DNA of 64,000 bases from an uncultured Ignavibacterium sp. (GTDB lineage: Bacteria; Bacteroidota; Ignavibacteria; Ignavibacteriales; Ignavibacteriaceae): assembly GCA_937942875.1 (NCBI GenBank), contig CALEBT010000013.1, positions 40,850-104,849 of the forward strand, given 5' to 3'. Below, piece by piece: positions 25,608-35,923 of the stretch (position 1 is its first letter; each line of letters begins with the position of its first letter). Position numbers and translations under genes: made by a program. Below the pieces are notes generated by a model. The model saw only the letters and a list, made by a program, of their open reading frames with translations. It did no database searches and was not told the DNA's origin.

Positions 25608-26383
25608 AAAATGGATTTATCCTTTAATAAAAGGTGATCAGAAAAAGTCTTACTTTTTTTGATTTTACGTATTAAGAATGAAACTCCGGATTTAGATAAT
25701 ATTTTTAGTAAGAATGGATTGAGACTAATCTTTTTATTTTTTGAGAGTAAATGAAGTTCTCCGAAATTACTGTACTTTAATCCTAAAATATTCGATAATG
25801 TTTCAAAAGTATTTTTAGAATAAAATGAAATATGCTGACCGTGCTCAAATCCATAATACCACCAATTTCTCGAAGGAATTTTTTCAGGAATAGTAACAGT
25901 AGATAACAATATGTTATCAGATAGTTGTAACATTTTCTTTACTTCATCCAGCGGATTTTCAAAATGTTCGAAGACTTCAAAAGCTGTTAGTAATTCATAC
26001 TTTTTATCTCTCATTTCAAAACCTCTTGCCAGCAAATTTTGGGTGTAATCATCGTGCCAGTAAAAATCAAATCCGATATCTCTCATCAATCTTGTGAAAA
26101 TTCCATAACCACCAGCATAATCCAGAAATTTTTTCGATGAGTCAAAGCAAAAGAATATTAAAATAGAAACAATTTTTGAGAAATAAATATTTCTCATCAT
26201 TATTCCTGTGTCAGAAATGTTAATCGGATTTTTATACGCTTCATCAAGCCAGAATGGTGTTTCGGTAAATAAATAATCACAACTACTGCATTTATAATAT
26301 TTAACATCATATTTTTTTAGTACTTTCGTCACAAAACTGAGTTCAGCATCTTTTTCACAAATTTTACATTTTATTGATATCAT
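25604..26383 (-). CDS. Class I SAM-dependent methyltransferase with N-terminal zinc ribbon
   Basis: A 259-residue protein. The N-terminus has a four-cysteine zinc ribbon (CKIC near residue 6 and CSSC near residue 33), typical of sugar or small-molecule C-methyltransferases in polysaccharide loci. The Rossmann core has LDYAGGYGIFTRLM near residue 88 (the GxGxxT-like SAM loop) and LLTAFEVFEHFENPLDE near residue 136. It overlaps the GT9 gene by 4 bases. The sugar or lipid acceptor is unknown. Confidence 0.85.
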   Translation of the reverse strand: MISIKCKICEKDAELSFVTKVLKKYDVKYYKCSSCDYLFTETPFWLDEAYKNPINISDTGIMMRNIYFSKIVSILIFFCFDSSKKFLDYAGGYGIFTRLMRDIGFDFYWHDDYTQNLLARGFEMRDKKYELLTAFEVFEHFENPLDEVKKMLQLSDNILLSTVTIPEKIPSRNWWYYGFEHGQHISFYSKNTFETLSNILGLKYSNFGELHLLSKNKKISLNPFLLKILSKSGVSFLIRKIKKSKTFSDHLLLKDKSIL

Positions 26384-26448
26384 AAACCTCTAAATATCCT
26401 CTTCTGATCTTTGGTTTACCTGAAATAAATTTATGAATAGAAAAAGCA

Positions 26449-27255
26449 TCAGTAAGACCATTTTTGATTTCTCCAGATTTTTACGACAGAACTCAATCCA
26501 ATCTGGTTAAGTAACTTCTTTAAATAAGTACGAATTACTCTTAATAAATAGTACAAAAAAGATTTTTTATTCCAAAGGTTATGAGTTTTTAATGCCCGTT
26601 TAGTTTCTTTAATGGATTCAATTTCGTTATTCCAGGAAGCTCCACCGGCATTCATTATGACGATTGGTTGAGATTTCAGATAAAAAGAAATTTTTGAAAG
26701 TTCAAATACTTTTGAAATTCTACAAACGAATTCAAAATCCATTGAATAACGATATGAAGTATTGAAATAACCAATCTTATCAAAAATTTCCTTCTTAAAA
26801 AACATAGTGGGATGATTAAATGGCATTGCAATTCTTACATCACATAATAAGGGTCTTCTTAAATTACTTCCAAATTTCTCATCCTGAAATAAAATGTTTC
26901 CGTGAACAAATAAAATTTCCTGCTTATTAAAAGATTTTACTACATCAGCGAATACTTGACTATAAAAATACCTATCATCTCCATTAAGAATAGTAATAAT
27001 ATCCCCCGTTGCATTTTTAATACCTTTATTAAAAGCATCTGAAATTCCCTCATCTTTCTCTGAAATTATTATTAGTTTATCTGTGCAATTATTTTTCTTG
27101 TAGAGTTCTGAGATGATTTCGAGAGTTGAGTCTTTACTGCAATTATCTATAATTATATGTTCAAACTCCCTGTAACTCTGCGATAATACAGAATTGACAT
27201 TTTCCGAAATTGTTTTTTCAGAGTTAAAAGTTGGAGTGATAACACTAATTTTCAT
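26449..27255 (-). CDS. Glycosyltransferase family 2
   Basis: A 268-residue GT-A glycosyltransferase. The start ISVITPTFNSEKTI, the IIIDNCSKDSTLE loop and the metal-binding LNGDDRYFYS near residue 90 are typical of GT2. The C-terminal half (LIFYLKSQPIVIMNAGGAS onwards) fits a wcaA/WbbL-like type. It is first of three minus-strand genes of the polysaccharide locus, divergent from the GT4 gene 58 bases away. The space carries a TATTTTTG box (27277-27284, minus) that may be its promoter. Confidence 0.9.
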   Translation of the reverse strand: MKISVITPTFNSEKTISENVNSVLSQSYREFEHIIIDNCSKDSTLEIISELYKKNNCTDKLIIISEKDEGISDAFNKGIKNATGDIITILNGDDRYFYSQVFADVVKSFNKQEILFVHGNILFQDEKFGSNLRRPLLCDVRIAMPFNHPTMFFKKEIFDKIGYFNTSYRYSMDFEFVCRISKVFELSKISFYLKSQPIVIMNAGGASWNNEIESIKETKRALKTHNLWNKKSFLYYLLRVIRTYLKKLLNQIGLSSVVKIWRNQKWSY

Positions 27256-27313
27256 TTAATCTATCTAATTATTATTCAAAAATAATACAAGTATCCGAAC
27301 ATTTATTCAAAGA

Positions 27314-28429
27314 ATGATAGACAAAAAAATACTGCTAATTACATTAAGAGGAGACTTCGGAGGCGGACCACGTCACGTTGATTCAATATATCAAAATCTA
27401 AAAAGAGAATTTAATTTATATATCGCTTCCCCATCAGAAGAACCTTTTGGAATTAGTTGGAAAAACCAACTTTTTGAATCAAACAAATTTTTAGAACTAC
27501 CCCATAGAAAATTCAGAGTTCGAGATTTCCTTAGTTTAATTTCTTTTGTAAAAAGGAATAAGATAAAAGTAATTCATGCTCACGGTCGGGGAGCCGGAAT
27601 TTATGCAAGATTGTTAAAACCTTTCTTACCGCAAATTAAAATTTTATACACATTACACGGTTTTCATATTGAATTATTCCCACTACTAAAAAAACAAATC
27701 TCTATTTATATAGAAAAAATTCTCAGTCTTTTAACAACAATTTTTATAAACATCTCAGAGAATGAAAGATTATCCTGCATTAAAAACAAGATTTATAAAA
27801 AGGAAAAATCTGTTATAATATATAATGGTATTCCAGATACATTAAATAAAAATTATAATGTTGAATCATTAAGGAAAAAATTAGGCTTACCTTCAGAAAA
27901 ATTTATTATAGTTGGTATTACAAGATTTGACCCCGTAAAAAACTTAACTTCTTTTGTTGAGATTGCTAATTTACTTCAATCTGACGACGATATTTTTTTT
28001 ATTCTATCCGGTGATGGGGAGGAAATGCAGAAAATAAAATTAACAATCAATAAATATAATTTGAAGAATATTTTATTAACTGGATTCGTAAATAATCCAT
28101 TGGATTATGTAATTTCATCTGATATTTATTTAACAACTTCAATAATAGAGGGTTTGCCATATTCGTTAATCGAAGCAATTATGTGCGCCAGGCCAGTTGT
28201 TGCATCAAATGTTATGGGAAATAATGAAGTAATAATTGATGAGGTCAATGGGTTATTGTTTGATTTATCAGATTTATCTCAAGCGGTAAATAAAATCAAG
28301 CGTATAAAGAATGACAAATCATTATATCAATATCTTTCAAATAACGCAAGAAAAAGATACCTCGAAAGCTTTACAGAGGAGACAATGATAATACAACTAA
28401 AAGAATTATATAAGAGATTTCTAGGATGA
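27314..28429 (+). CDS. Glycosyltransferase family 4 (first)
   Basis: A 371-residue GT-B retaining glycosyltransferase. The N-terminal domain shows GGGPRHVDSIYQNL near residue 17 and VIHAHGRGAG near residue 88. The C-terminal domain has VGITRFDPVKNL near residue 195 and the donor site TTSIIEGLPYSLIEAIMCARPVV split around residues 275-297. GT4 enzymes transfer sugars from nucleotide donors. It overlaps the next gene by 4 bases and opens the plus-strand half of the polysaccharide locus. Confidence 0.9.
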   Translation: MIDKKILLITLRGDFGGGPRHVDSIYQNLKREFNLYIASPSEEPFGISWKNQLFESNKFLELPHRKFRVRDFLSLISFVKRNKIKVIHAHGRGAGIYARLLKPFLPQIKILYTLHGFHIELFPLLKKQISIYIEKILSLLTTIFINISENERLSCIKNKIYKKEKSVIIYNGIPDTLNKNYNVESLRKKLGLPSEKFIIVGITRFDPVKNLTSFVEIANLLQSDDDIFFILSGDGEEMQKIKLTINKYNLKNILLTGFVNNPLDYVISSDIYLTTSIIEGLPYSLIEAIMCARPVVASNVMGNNEVIIDEVNGLLFDLSDLSQAVNKIKRIKNDKSLYQYLSNNARKRYLESFTEETMIIQLKELYKRFLG

Positions 28430-29547
28430 AGGTTGCGATAGTACACGAATGGTTCGTTAATTACGCTGGCTCGGAAAGAGTTGTAGAATCATTTATAAAT
28501 ATTTTCCCTGAAGCGGATGTATTTGCGTTAGTTGATTTTCTAAACAAAGAACATCGCCATCAAATTCTAAAAGGAAAATTTGCTAAGACTTCATTTATTC
28601 AAAAACTACCTTTTGCAAATAAACATCACCGTAAATATTTACCTTTATTTCCAAAAGCAATTGAATCGCTTGATTTATCAAATTATGATTTAATTCTATC
28701 AAGCTCTCACGCTGTTACAAAAGGTGTTCGGAAAAATAAAAATCAATTACATATCAGTTACTGCCACTCGCCAATGAGATATATTTGGGATGAGGCTGAA
28801 AGATATTTCGAAGCTGCTAATCTTAATAAAGGATTAAAAAAATTTTTTGCAAATCAAATTCTCAATTATTTGCGAAAATGGGACCTGAAATCTGCTCAGT
28901 TGCCAGATTATTTAATTGCAAATTCAAATTACATCTCTGAAAAGATCAAGAGGATTTACAAAAGAGATTCAGAAGTAATATATCCTCCGGTTGATACAAC
29001 TTTATTTCCACTTTATGAAAAGAAAGAAGATTTTTATTTGATTGCATCACGATTAGTGCCTTATAAAAAAGTTGATTTAGTAGTTCAAGCATTTTCAATA
29101 ATGCCTGACAAAAAACTAATCGTAATTGGAAGTGGTCCAGAAAAAGAAAAGATTAAATCATTATTAACTTCAAATATTGATTTTCTTGGCTATCAGGATT
29201 CTGAAAAACTTAGAGATTATATGCAGCGAGCCAAAGCATTCATTTTTGCTGCAGAAGAAGATTTTGGAATTGTCTTAGTTGAAGCAATGGCTTGCGGTAC
29301 ACCTGTAATTGCATTGAACAAAGGTGGAACTGCAGAGACAGTAATTGATAGCAAAACTGGTTTACACTTTACGAATCAGTCTGTTAATGATATTGCTCAA
29401 GCTGTAAGAAGTTTTGAAAACAATCAAAATAGTTTTATACCAAAAGTAATTTCTGAATATGCAAAAAGATTTGATAGGGATATTTTTGAAAAGACTATGA
29501 AAAATTTTGTTGAACAAAAAATGAATGAGTTTTTTAATAAAAGATGA
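28426..29547 (+). CDS. Glycosyltransferase family 4 (WbaZ-like mannosyltransferase type)
   Basis: A 373-residue GT-B glycosyltransferase. KVAIVHEWFVNYAGSERV at the start, ISYCHSPMRYIWDEAE near residue 110 and the donor-site EDFGIVLVEAMACGTPVIA near residue 285 match the WbaZ-like branch of GT4, in which mannosyl transfer is common. It overlaps both neighbours by 4 bases, so it is co-translated with the first GT4 and the sugar-phosphate transferase. Specificity is inferred from the branch only. Confidence 0.9.
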   Translation: MKVAIVHEWFVNYAGSERVVESFINIFPEADVFALVDFLNKEHRHQILKGKFAKTSFIQKLPFANKHHRKYLPLFPKAIESLDLSNYDLILSSSHAVTKGVRKNKNQLHISYCHSPMRYIWDEAERYFEAANLNKGLKKFFANQILNYLRKWDLKSAQLPDYLIANSNYISEKIKRIYKRDSEVIYPPVDTTLFPLYEKKEDFYLIASRLVPYKKVDLVVQAFSIMPDKKLIVIGSGPEKEKIKSLLTSNIDFLGYQDSEKLRDYMQRAKAFIFAAEEDFGIVLVEAMACGTPVIALNKGGTAETVIDSKTGLHFTNQSVNDIAQAVRSFENNQNSFIPKVISEYAKRFDRDIFEKTMKNFVEQKMNEFFNKR

Positions 29548-30926
29548 TTGTCAATAAATATACTATTTACATTTCAAGATTAACTGGAGATTTAATTCTT
29601 CTGAATCTTTCTTTTATAATATCTGCAATTTTAGCTCAATCCTGGGAGATTTTGCTTCAGAGAAATTATATGTTCTTGCTTTTAGTTATTCTGAATTTCA
29701 GTTGGTATTTCACATCAAACATTTCCGGCCTGTATGAAGATATTTATTTGAGAGAGTACGTAAATCATTTCATAAACATATTCAAAGGGCTATTCATTTT
29801 AGTTCTTTTGACAATTGCATTTATCTTTTTTGTAAAAGAAGATTTATTCACAAGAAATTTTATTATTTATTTCTCAGTTATTTTTTTCTTCACGGTAAAT
29901 ATTTGGACAATTGTATTTCGTAAATTTCTCAAGTTTATTCGCCGGCAAGGTTTGAGCATCAGAAATTTATTGATTGTTGGAACTGGTTATATAGCTGAAC
30001 ATTTCAAACAAGAAATTTGCGATATTCCCGGATTTGGATACAGATTTGTCGGTTTTGTAAATGAAGATGAATTCACAAAAGAAAAGTTTGATGAGCTTCA
30101 ACAGTCTTCAGTAGAAAAAAAAATTGATGATGTTGTTATTGCTCTCTCTGATGAAAGCAGTAAATATCTTGATGAAATAATCAGAATATGTAATATAAAC
30201 GCTGTTAAAATTCATTTAATACCAAATTATATCAGATTCCTTTCAGACAGATTTGAAGTTTCTTCGATTGGAAATTTTCCTATAATCACTGCACGAGAAG
30301 CACCATTAGAAGAGGCGAGCAGAAGATTTCTCAAGAGAGTTTTCGATATAGTTTTTTCCGGATTCATTACAATTTTCTTTTTGTCGTGGATTGTTCCTTT
30401 AGTATCAATTCTGATTAAATTAGATTCAAAGGGAAATGTATTTTTTCTACAGGATAGAATTGGTTTCAGGGACAAAAAATTCAGATTATTGAAATTCCGA
30501 ACGATGTATCAATCAAAAACAAATGAAGAATTTGTTGCAACCAAAATCAATGATCCAAGAATAACTAAAATCGGTAAGTATTTAAGAAAATATAATATTG
30601 ATGAACTTCCTCAGTTTATCAATGTTCTTAAAGGAGATATGAGTATTGTTGGACCTCGTCCACACGCTATTCCATATCACCAAAAGTATGTAGAATATTT
30701 TGAAGAAATAAAACTCCGGCATAGTGTCAGACCAGGAATTACAGGATGGGCTCAAATTCACGGTTTAAGAGGTGATGTTGAAGAGGAAGAGGAAAATAAA
30801 AAAAGAACTTTGCAAAGAATACAATATGATTTATGGTATATTGAAAACTGGTCTTTCAAACTCGATATTCAAATTATTTTGATTACTATTTGGCAGATGA
30901 TAAGCGGAAAGACTAATGCAATTTAG
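29544..30926 (+). CDS. Undecaprenyl-phosphate sugar phosphotransferase (WcaJ/WbaP type)
   Basis: A 460-residue polyisoprenyl-phosphate hexose-1-phosphate transferase that loads the first sugar on the lipid carrier for a polysaccharide or glycan. It has four N-terminal membrane helices, a soluble Rossmann-like CoA-binding-type domain (about 140-250), a fifth membrane segment (near residue 280) and the catalytic bacterial-sugar-transferase domain: FRTMYQSK near residue 320, NIDELPQF near residue 352, VGPRPHAIPY near residue 370 and RPGITGWAQIHG near residue 395. It is the likely initiating enzyme for the locus. No flippase or polymerase is present within the window. Confidence 0.93.
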   Translation: MIVNKYTIYISRLTGDLILLNLSFIISAILAQSWEILLQRNYMFLLLVILNFSWYFTSNISGLYEDIYLREYVNHFINIFKGLFILVLLTIAFIFFVKEDLFTRNFIIYFSVIFFFTVNIWTIVFRKFLKFIRRQGLSIRNLLIVGTGYIAEHFKQEICDIPGFGYRFVGFVNEDEFTKEKFDELQQSSVEKKIDDVVIALSDESSKYLDEIIRICNINAVKIHLIPNYIRFLSDRFEVSSIGNFPIITAREAPLEEASRRFLKRVFDIVFSGFITIFFLSWIVPLVSILIKLDSKGNVFFLQDRIGFRDKKFRLLKFRTMYQSKTNEEFVATKINDPRITKIGKYLRKYNIDELPQFINVLKGDMSIVGPRPHAIPYHQKYVEYFEEIKLRHSVRPGITGWAQIHGLRGDVEEEEENKKRTLQRIQYDLWYIENWSFKLDIQIILITIWQMISGKTNAI

Positions 30927-31190
30927 CTTTTTATAAATCTTTTGTTGCGTTGATTTTTGAAAAGAGTTTGACTGAATATTCTTATTTAGATCTTCAATAA
31001 AATGGGAAAAATGCCCACTATTTAAGTTAAAGAAAAATTATTTTCTGATTTAACACAAACTTTATAATTAGAGCTTTAATTCCAATAACTATTAGAAAAT
31101 GAGTAAATTTTGATGAACAACTCTACTTAAAATTATTTAAAGTGATACATTCTAACTATGTATCTTTTTATCTGAATAAAAAAATATCTT

Positions 31191-31484
31191 TCAGATTTCC
31201 TCTTCTTCAAATTTCTGTTCTTTTTCAGACTTTTTTTCAACAGGTTTTACTGAAGCCAACAAATAAGCACCTGCAAATCCACATATACCTAAAAAAATTG
31301 GTGCGTTTGAGGAACCACCGTTATTAACTCCAGTCCACAACCAGTAAAATCCATCACTTCTAGAAAGATCATACCAAACTTCACCAATTCCCAAACTTTC
31401 AAAGTAAAAAAATATTCCTCCTAAAATTGCAAATGAAATCATAATAAGTCCACAGATGAATTTGATTTTTTCAAGGTTTTTCAT
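31191..31484 (-). CDS. Hypothetical small membrane protein
   Basis: A 97-residue protein with two hydrophobic segments (about 8-28 and 62-78), a short polar loop containing YWLWTGVNNGGSSN between them, and a strongly charged Lys/Glu C-terminal tail. No family was recognised. It lies 50 bases downstream of the debranching enzyme gene on the same strand. The 264-base space beyond it, to the end of the polysaccharide locus, holds no gene. Confidence 0.6.
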   Translation of the reverse strand: MKNLEKIKFICGLIMISFAILGGIFFYFESLGIGEVWYDLSRSDGFYWLWTGVNNGGSSNAPIFLGICGFAGAYLLASVKPVEKKSEKEQKFEEEEI

Positions 31485-31534
31485 AAAGATTACCTTTTAA
31501 TAATGAACTGAAATAAAATTTGAAATAAACTTTA

Positions 31535-33619
31535 TTATTTTTTCTTTAAAATAACCCCCTCTTTAGGCATTAAACTCAGGCTGCGGAACTTTTTCTCTAC
31601 CAGCATTTCTGTGCTTAAAAGTATTTCCCATTTACCCTCAGGTAGTTCAATTTTTGCTTCTCTGTAATTATCTGCATTAAGGGCTACAATTATGCTTTCT
31701 TCATTGTGGTCTATGCGGAAAGCAATAGAAAAAGAATTATTCTCAGTATTCAGGAAAGTAATTTGTTCATAATCAGCTCTTCTTAAAGCGGAATGTTTTT
31801 TCCTCAATTCTATGAGTTTTTGATAAAATTCAAATAACTCATAGTTAATATCAACGTGACTATAATTTATGTAATTTGTTTCGTTGTCTTTGTCATAAGA
31901 GTTATGGTCAATTTTTCCTTGATTGGTATCAGGAATTTCAGGGTTGAAAGCTATTACTTTAGTTCTTGCAAATTCCTGTCCGCTATGAATCATCGTAATT
32001 CCTTGTGAAGTAAATAAAAACATTGCTGCAAGTTTGTTGAGCTTTAATTGTTCATCATTCAAACGAACGAATTCATCAACATTTGTGATTTTGTAATGAT
32101 GAGGGTCAACGCTTCTTAATCCAATTCTAATAAAATCACCAAGTGTGTAGCCGTCGTGAGATTCGAGATAATTTACGGAGTGTTCAGGAGTTTGAAATAA
32201 CCCTTGTTCATCTTTGACTAAAGTGCCTTTGATATAACTTTTAATTCTATCAGGATTATTATTCCCATACCACTGTCCGAAAATCCAACCAAGTCCATTG
32301 TATGGATTTTCGCCTTTAACACCATTTCTGATCTGGTCATTCCACGATCCCCAACCTCTCAAAGAAAATCCAGCAGGATCATATCCTCCGCCCCAGGGTT
32401 CACAAACAAAGACAACATCAGGATTAATTTTTCTTGCTTCGTAAATAATTTTTTCAATAGTTTCCCAATCAATAAGTTTACCCAAGTCAAAACGAAATCC
32501 ATCAATGTGATATTCTTTCATCCAGTAAAGAATACTTTCGACAATAAGACGACGAAGCATTGGTGCTTCTGTCCGTAAATCATTTCCGCAGTAACTCTCT
32601 GCGATGAAATTTCCATCGTCATCTAATCTGAAATAATATTCTTTATCAATTTCTTTTAAGTTACCAAATTCATATTCAGAGAGATGATTGAAAACAACAT
32701 CCATTAAAACAGCAATTCCTTCTTTATGGAATGCTTTTACCATCTGCTTAAAGTCATTGACTTGTTTTGCATCAGCTCCGCTCCACTGGTTTCGTTCAAG
32801 TTTTCTGGTGTTAATGCTGTAATATTCTTCAGGTGCGAAAAATGCTGCAGTCATATATCCCCAATGATTTCTTTCATAAGGATTCCAGGTATTAAATCTA
32901 CCACGCAATTCTTTTCGATAAGGAATTTCAACGTTTGCAAATTCCATTGAAGGAAGGAGTTCCACGGCATTTACACCCAGTTTTTTAATATAAGATAATC
33001 CGCCTTTTTTATCTGTTTCTGTAAGTCCGAGATAAGTTCCCCGTTGTTCAGTTCCACTTGATGGATGTTCTGTCATATCACGGATGTGCATTTCATAAAT
33101 AATTAAATCCCGCCAGTTATTTCTTATCCATGTATCGCCTTCCCAATCGAAATCATTTTCTTTTATAATGATACCTTTTCGAGGAGTGAAGTAAGAATTG
33201 AAACTTGCAACAGCTTTTGCGTAGGGGTCGAGACATAGAACAGCATCTTTATTTTTATGCTTTACTAAGAAGTTGTAAAACTTTCCATATAAAAAATTTT
33301 CAATTGAAACTTCCCAAACAAAATTTTCATCCCGTGTCATATCATAGACAACGCCAACGGAATCATCCACATTTTCAAAAATTACTAATGAAACCTCTTC
33401 AGCGTTTGGAGTAAAGAGTCTAAATATTGTTTTATCGTTTTCAACTAATACGCCTAATTTTTTATCGGTGTAGATTTTATCAAGATTTTTCTGTCTTTCT
33501 TTTACAGAAAATTTTTCTTCAATCTGAAATTGTAATGTTTTTTCACTTATGAACATTTCTGAACCAAATATGTTTATTGATACTAATGTAATTATCGAAA
33601 GAAATAATAATCTTTTCAT
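31535..33619 (-). CDS. Secreted GH13 debranching enzyme (type I pullulanase/glycogen-debranching)
   Basis: A 694-residue glycoside hydrolase predicted to cleave alpha-1,6 branches in glycogen, pullulan or starch. A signal peptide (MKRLLFLSIITLVSINIFG) is followed by a CBM48-like domain (about 55-150) and the GH13 barrel: YEMHIRDMT near residue 174, MDVVFNH near residue 308, the nucleophile Asp in GFRFDLGKL near residue 375, the acid Glu in VCEPWGGG near residue 405 and ESHDGY near residue 487. The pullulanase YNWGYDP-type motif reads NHWGYMT here. A C-terminal beta domain closes it. Export means it acts on extracellular or periplasmic glucan. It lies 20 bases after an unknown gene. Confidence 0.88.
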   Translation of the reverse strand: MKRLLFLSIITLVSINIFGSEMFISEKTLQFQIEEKFSVKERQKNLDKIYTDKKLGVLVENDKTIFRLFTPNAEEVSLVIFENVDDSVGVVYDMTRDENFVWEVSIENFLYGKFYNFLVKHKNKDAVLCLDPYAKAVASFNSYFTPRKGIIIKENDFDWEGDTWIRNNWRDLIIYEMHIRDMTEHPSSGTEQRGTYLGLTETDKKGGLSYIKKLGVNAVELLPSMEFANVEIPYRKELRGRFNTWNPYERNHWGYMTAAFFAPEEYYSINTRKLERNQWSGADAKQVNDFKQMVKAFHKEGIAVLMDVVFNHLSEYEFGNLKEIDKEYYFRLDDDGNFIAESYCGNDLRTEAPMLRRLIVESILYWMKEYHIDGFRFDLGKLIDWETIEKIIYEARKINPDVVFVCEPWGGGYDPAGFSLRGWGSWNDQIRNGVKGENPYNGLGWIFGQWYGNNNPDRIKSYIKGTLVKDEQGLFQTPEHSVNYLESHDGYTLGDFIRIGLRSVDPHHYKITNVDEFVRLNDEQLKLNKLAAMFLFTSQGITMIHSGQEFARTKVIAFNPEIPDTNQGKIDHNSYDKDNETNYINYSHVDINYELFEFYQKLIELRKKHSALRRADYEQITFLNTENNSFSIAFRIDHNEESIIVALNADNYREAKIELPEGKWEILLSTEMLVEKKFRSLSLMPKEGVILKKK

Positions 33620-33639
33620 TTTTTACTCGCAGTTTTTTA

Positions 33640-33981
33640 CTATTTATTGGCATTTTCAGATAATATTTTACCATCCAGAACTGGTGTAACACAAACCAAA
33701 GGATTTTCCGGTGCGTTGAAATAATCAAAAATACTTTCAAAAAGCCTGAATTGAAGACCTTGTTTTTCTAATTTGTAAAATTTTTTGTAACTAATTTTAT
33801 TACCATTTTTATCAAAAGGAGCATTAAAAATTTCAGATGAATCAAAATCAGATTCGGCACGAGATTTCAGGAAAATTATCTTTTCATCGTCATCACCTGA
33901 AATTTCATAACTTTTAGCCCTTAATTCACTTATAATTCCATCATTTATAACCAGATAAATATTTAAGATAATTTCTTTCAT
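33640..33981 (-). CDS. Hypothetical protein
   Basis: A 113-residue cytosolic-looking protein without a signal peptide or membrane helix. It contains a mixed alpha/beta pattern (KSYEISGDDDEKIIFLKSRAESDFDS) but no motif I recognise. Its start overlaps the 3' end of the upstream membrane-protein gene by 41 bases, and it is followed at 20 bases by the debranching enzyme. Conserved codon pattern and tight packing suggest a real gene. Function unknown. Confidence 0.55.
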   Translation of the reverse strand: MKEIILNIYLVINDGIISELRAKSYEISGDDDEKIIFLKSRAESDFDSSEIFNAPFDKNGNKISYKKFYKLEKQGLQFRLFESIFDYFNAPENPLVCVTPVLDGKILSENANK

Positions 33982-34663
33982 CTTTGATTTTTGAATTATT
34001 TAATGCGTAAAAACTTATTGCAACTGCGTAAAAAAATGCAAATTTGCAAAGAATGCTTTCCATTGAGACGGATATTTCTTTGAGCTCGAAAAGTCTAAGG
34101 ATAAATCCTATTATTGGGGGCGTAATTATAAAAAAGTAACCCATAACTAAAATCTTTAATTTCTTTTTTTGAGAACTATCTGATGATTTTTTTATTACAT
34201 CCAGCAACATTAAAAATGATAATAAAATTGGTAAGTAATAATATGCTCCATATAAAAAGCCAAGCGGATAGTTATAAGTGGCATAAAATACCGTGCATTT
34301 CTCAACTGTGAATAAGTTAGAATTTAAACCATAATAAATAATAAAAAATACTGCTGAGAGAGAAAATAATATTTCAAATAATTTTACTGAAAAATTCCTG
34401 TAATTTTTGATAACCCGATTGATTAGTATGAAATTCAGGGCAGGAATTAAAGTAATTATAATAAAAGCTAAATAAGGATAAACCTGAGTTTTTAGCTCCT
34501 GGTTACAGATGAGGAATTCCATAAACTGATATAAGGCGAAAAGAAATATCAGAACTATTATCAGATAATTGATTTTATTCTTGTCAACAAAAATCAATAG
34601 GTTAAAAATCAGCAAAGCTTCAATAGAAGCAATAAGTAATGAAATAATCCCGTCCCAATTCAT
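33941..34663 (-). CDS. Hypothetical seven-helix membrane protein
   Basis: A 240-residue integral membrane protein with about seven hydrophobic segments and short polar loops, reminiscent of the 7TM sensor halves of some histidine kinases, but with no kinase domain. Its ATG follows the tdh stop codon without a gap (TAA then ATG), so it is co-translated with tdh. Function unknown; the resemblance to sensor domains is only in topology. Confidence 0.6.
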   Translation of the reverse strand: MNWDGIISLLIASIEALLIFNLLIFVDKNKINYLIIVLIFLFALYQFMEFLICNQELKTQVYPYLAFIIITLIPALNFILINRVIKNYRNFSVKLFEILFSLSAVFFIIYYGLNSNLFTVEKCTVFYATYNYPLGFLYGAYYYLPILLSFLMLLDVIKKSSDSSQKKKLKILVMGYFFIITPPIIGFILRLFELKEISVSMESILCKFAFFYAVAISFYALNNSKIKDERNYLKYLSGYK

Positions 34664-35701
34664 TTAATCAGTCCAGGAGAGAATAACTTTTCCGGTGTTT
34701 CCTGATTTCATTAGTTCGAAACCTTCAAGGTAATCATCAATATTAAATTTGTGCGTGATAACTGGGGTAACGTCAAGCCCGCTTTGAATCATTGCCTGCA
34801 TTTTATACCAGGTTTCGAACATTATTCTGCCGTAAATTCCACGAATTGTCAAACCTTTAAAGATCACTTTTGTCCAATCAATTCCGGCGTTTGAAGGAAG
34901 AATTCCCAATAATGCAATATTTCCACCAGTGTACATTGCGTCAATCATATCGTTAAAAGCGTAAGGGCTACCACTCATTTCCAAACCGACATCAAAACCG
35001 CCAACCATTCCGAGTTCTTTAATTACATCTGACAATTTTTCTTTTGAAACATCAACCGTACGGGTAGCTCCCATTTTCTTAGCTAAATCTAATCTGTATT
35101 GATTCATATCTGTTATGACTACATTTCTTGCCCCAGCGTGTTTTGCTATTGCTGCAGCCATAATTCCAATCGGACCTGCCCCGGTAATTAAAACATCTTC
35201 ACCGAGTAAATCAAATGAAAGAGCTGTATGAACTGCATTACCAAGCGGGTCAAAAATTGAGAGAACTTCTTTTGGAATTCTGGGGTCGCAGTGCCAGATA
35301 TTTGAAACAGGAATAACTAAATATTCAGCAAAACATCCTGGTCTGTTTACTCCAACACCTTTGGTATTTGGACAAAGATGACCTCTTCCAGCTCTGCAAT
35401 GTCTGCATTGACCACAAACCAAATGACCCTCGCCACTTACTAGCTCACCTATTTGAACATCGTGCACATTATCTCCAAAAGCTTCTACAACTCCGACATA
35501 CTCGTGTCCGGTAACCATAGGTACAGGTATTGTTCTCTGAGCCCATTCATCCCAGTTATAAATGTGAATATCAGTGCCACAAATTGAAGTACTTTGGATT
35601 TTGATCAAAACATCATTAGGTCCATATTCAGGGACAGGAACTTCATCCATCCAGATTCCGGGTTCCCGGTATTTTTTTACGAGGGCTTTCATTGTTTTCA
35701 T
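34664..35701 (-). CDS. tdh: L-threonine 3-dehydrogenase
   Basis: Tdh oxidises L-threonine to 2-amino-3-ketobutyrate with NAD+, the first step of threonine catabolism to glycine and acetyl-CoA. The 345-residue zinc-dependent alcohol dehydrogenase has the catalytic zinc ligands in [13 protein letters not shown] near residue 40 and GHEYVGVVE near residue 65, the structural zinc loop [15 protein letters not shown] near residues 96-110, and the NAD motif [12 protein letters not shown] near residue 173. The start has a Shine-Dalgarno AAGGAAA. A kbl partner is not next door; instead two unknown genes follow directly. Confidence 0.95.
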   Translation of the reverse strand: MKTMKALVKKYREPGIWMDEVPVPEYGPNDVLIKIQSTSICGTDIHIYNWDEWAQRTIPVPMVTGHEYVGVVEAFGDNVHDVQIGELVSGEGHLVCGQCRHCRAGRGHLCPNTKGVGVNRPGCFAEYLVIPVSNIWHCDPRIPKEVLSIFDPLGNAVHTALSFDLLGEDVLITGAGPIGIMAAAIAKHAGARNVVITDMNQYRLDLAKKMGATRTVDVSKEKLSDVIKELGMVGGFDVGLEMSGSPYAFNDMIDAMYTGGNIALLGILPSNAGIDWTKVIFKGLTIRGIYGRIMFETWYKMQAMIQSGLDVTPVITHKFNIDDYLEGFELMKSGNTGKVILSWTD

Positions 35702-35750
35702 GGTAAGTTTCCTTAAAATAGATTTTGTGAAAACATATTTAATCTTATTT

Positions 35751-35758
35751 CAAAATTA
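35751..35758 (-). promoter_or_regulatory. Candidate -7 box for the tdh operon
   Basis: Read on the minus strand the bases give TAATTTTG, an exact TAnnTTTG match about 50 bases before the tdh ATG. A TTTT rather than TTTG lies about 20 bases upstream, so the -33 box is weak. Support is from consensus and position only. Confidence 0.4.
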
Positions 35759-35923
35759 GATATGGGCTTCCAAATGAAAAAATAAGTTTTAGTCATTATG
35801 AGTTTAAATGAATTTTTCTTCATTAAAGAGTCAAAGAATTTTTAAAGAGAAAATGAGTTTGTTTTTATCAAAATAAAAATTTCTTATTTTAAGACGTAAA
35901 ATTTTCATTTTTAAGTTAAGTAA

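Noticed and set aside
31142..31327. Plus-strand open frame near the small membrane protein
   Set aside because: Overlaps the minus-strand gene and has no Shine-Dalgarno or domain.
33543..33740. Minus-strand open frame spanning the debranching-enzyme start
   Set aside because: Different frame from both neighbours; its translation has no signal or motif, and it would cross the signal peptide of the real gene.
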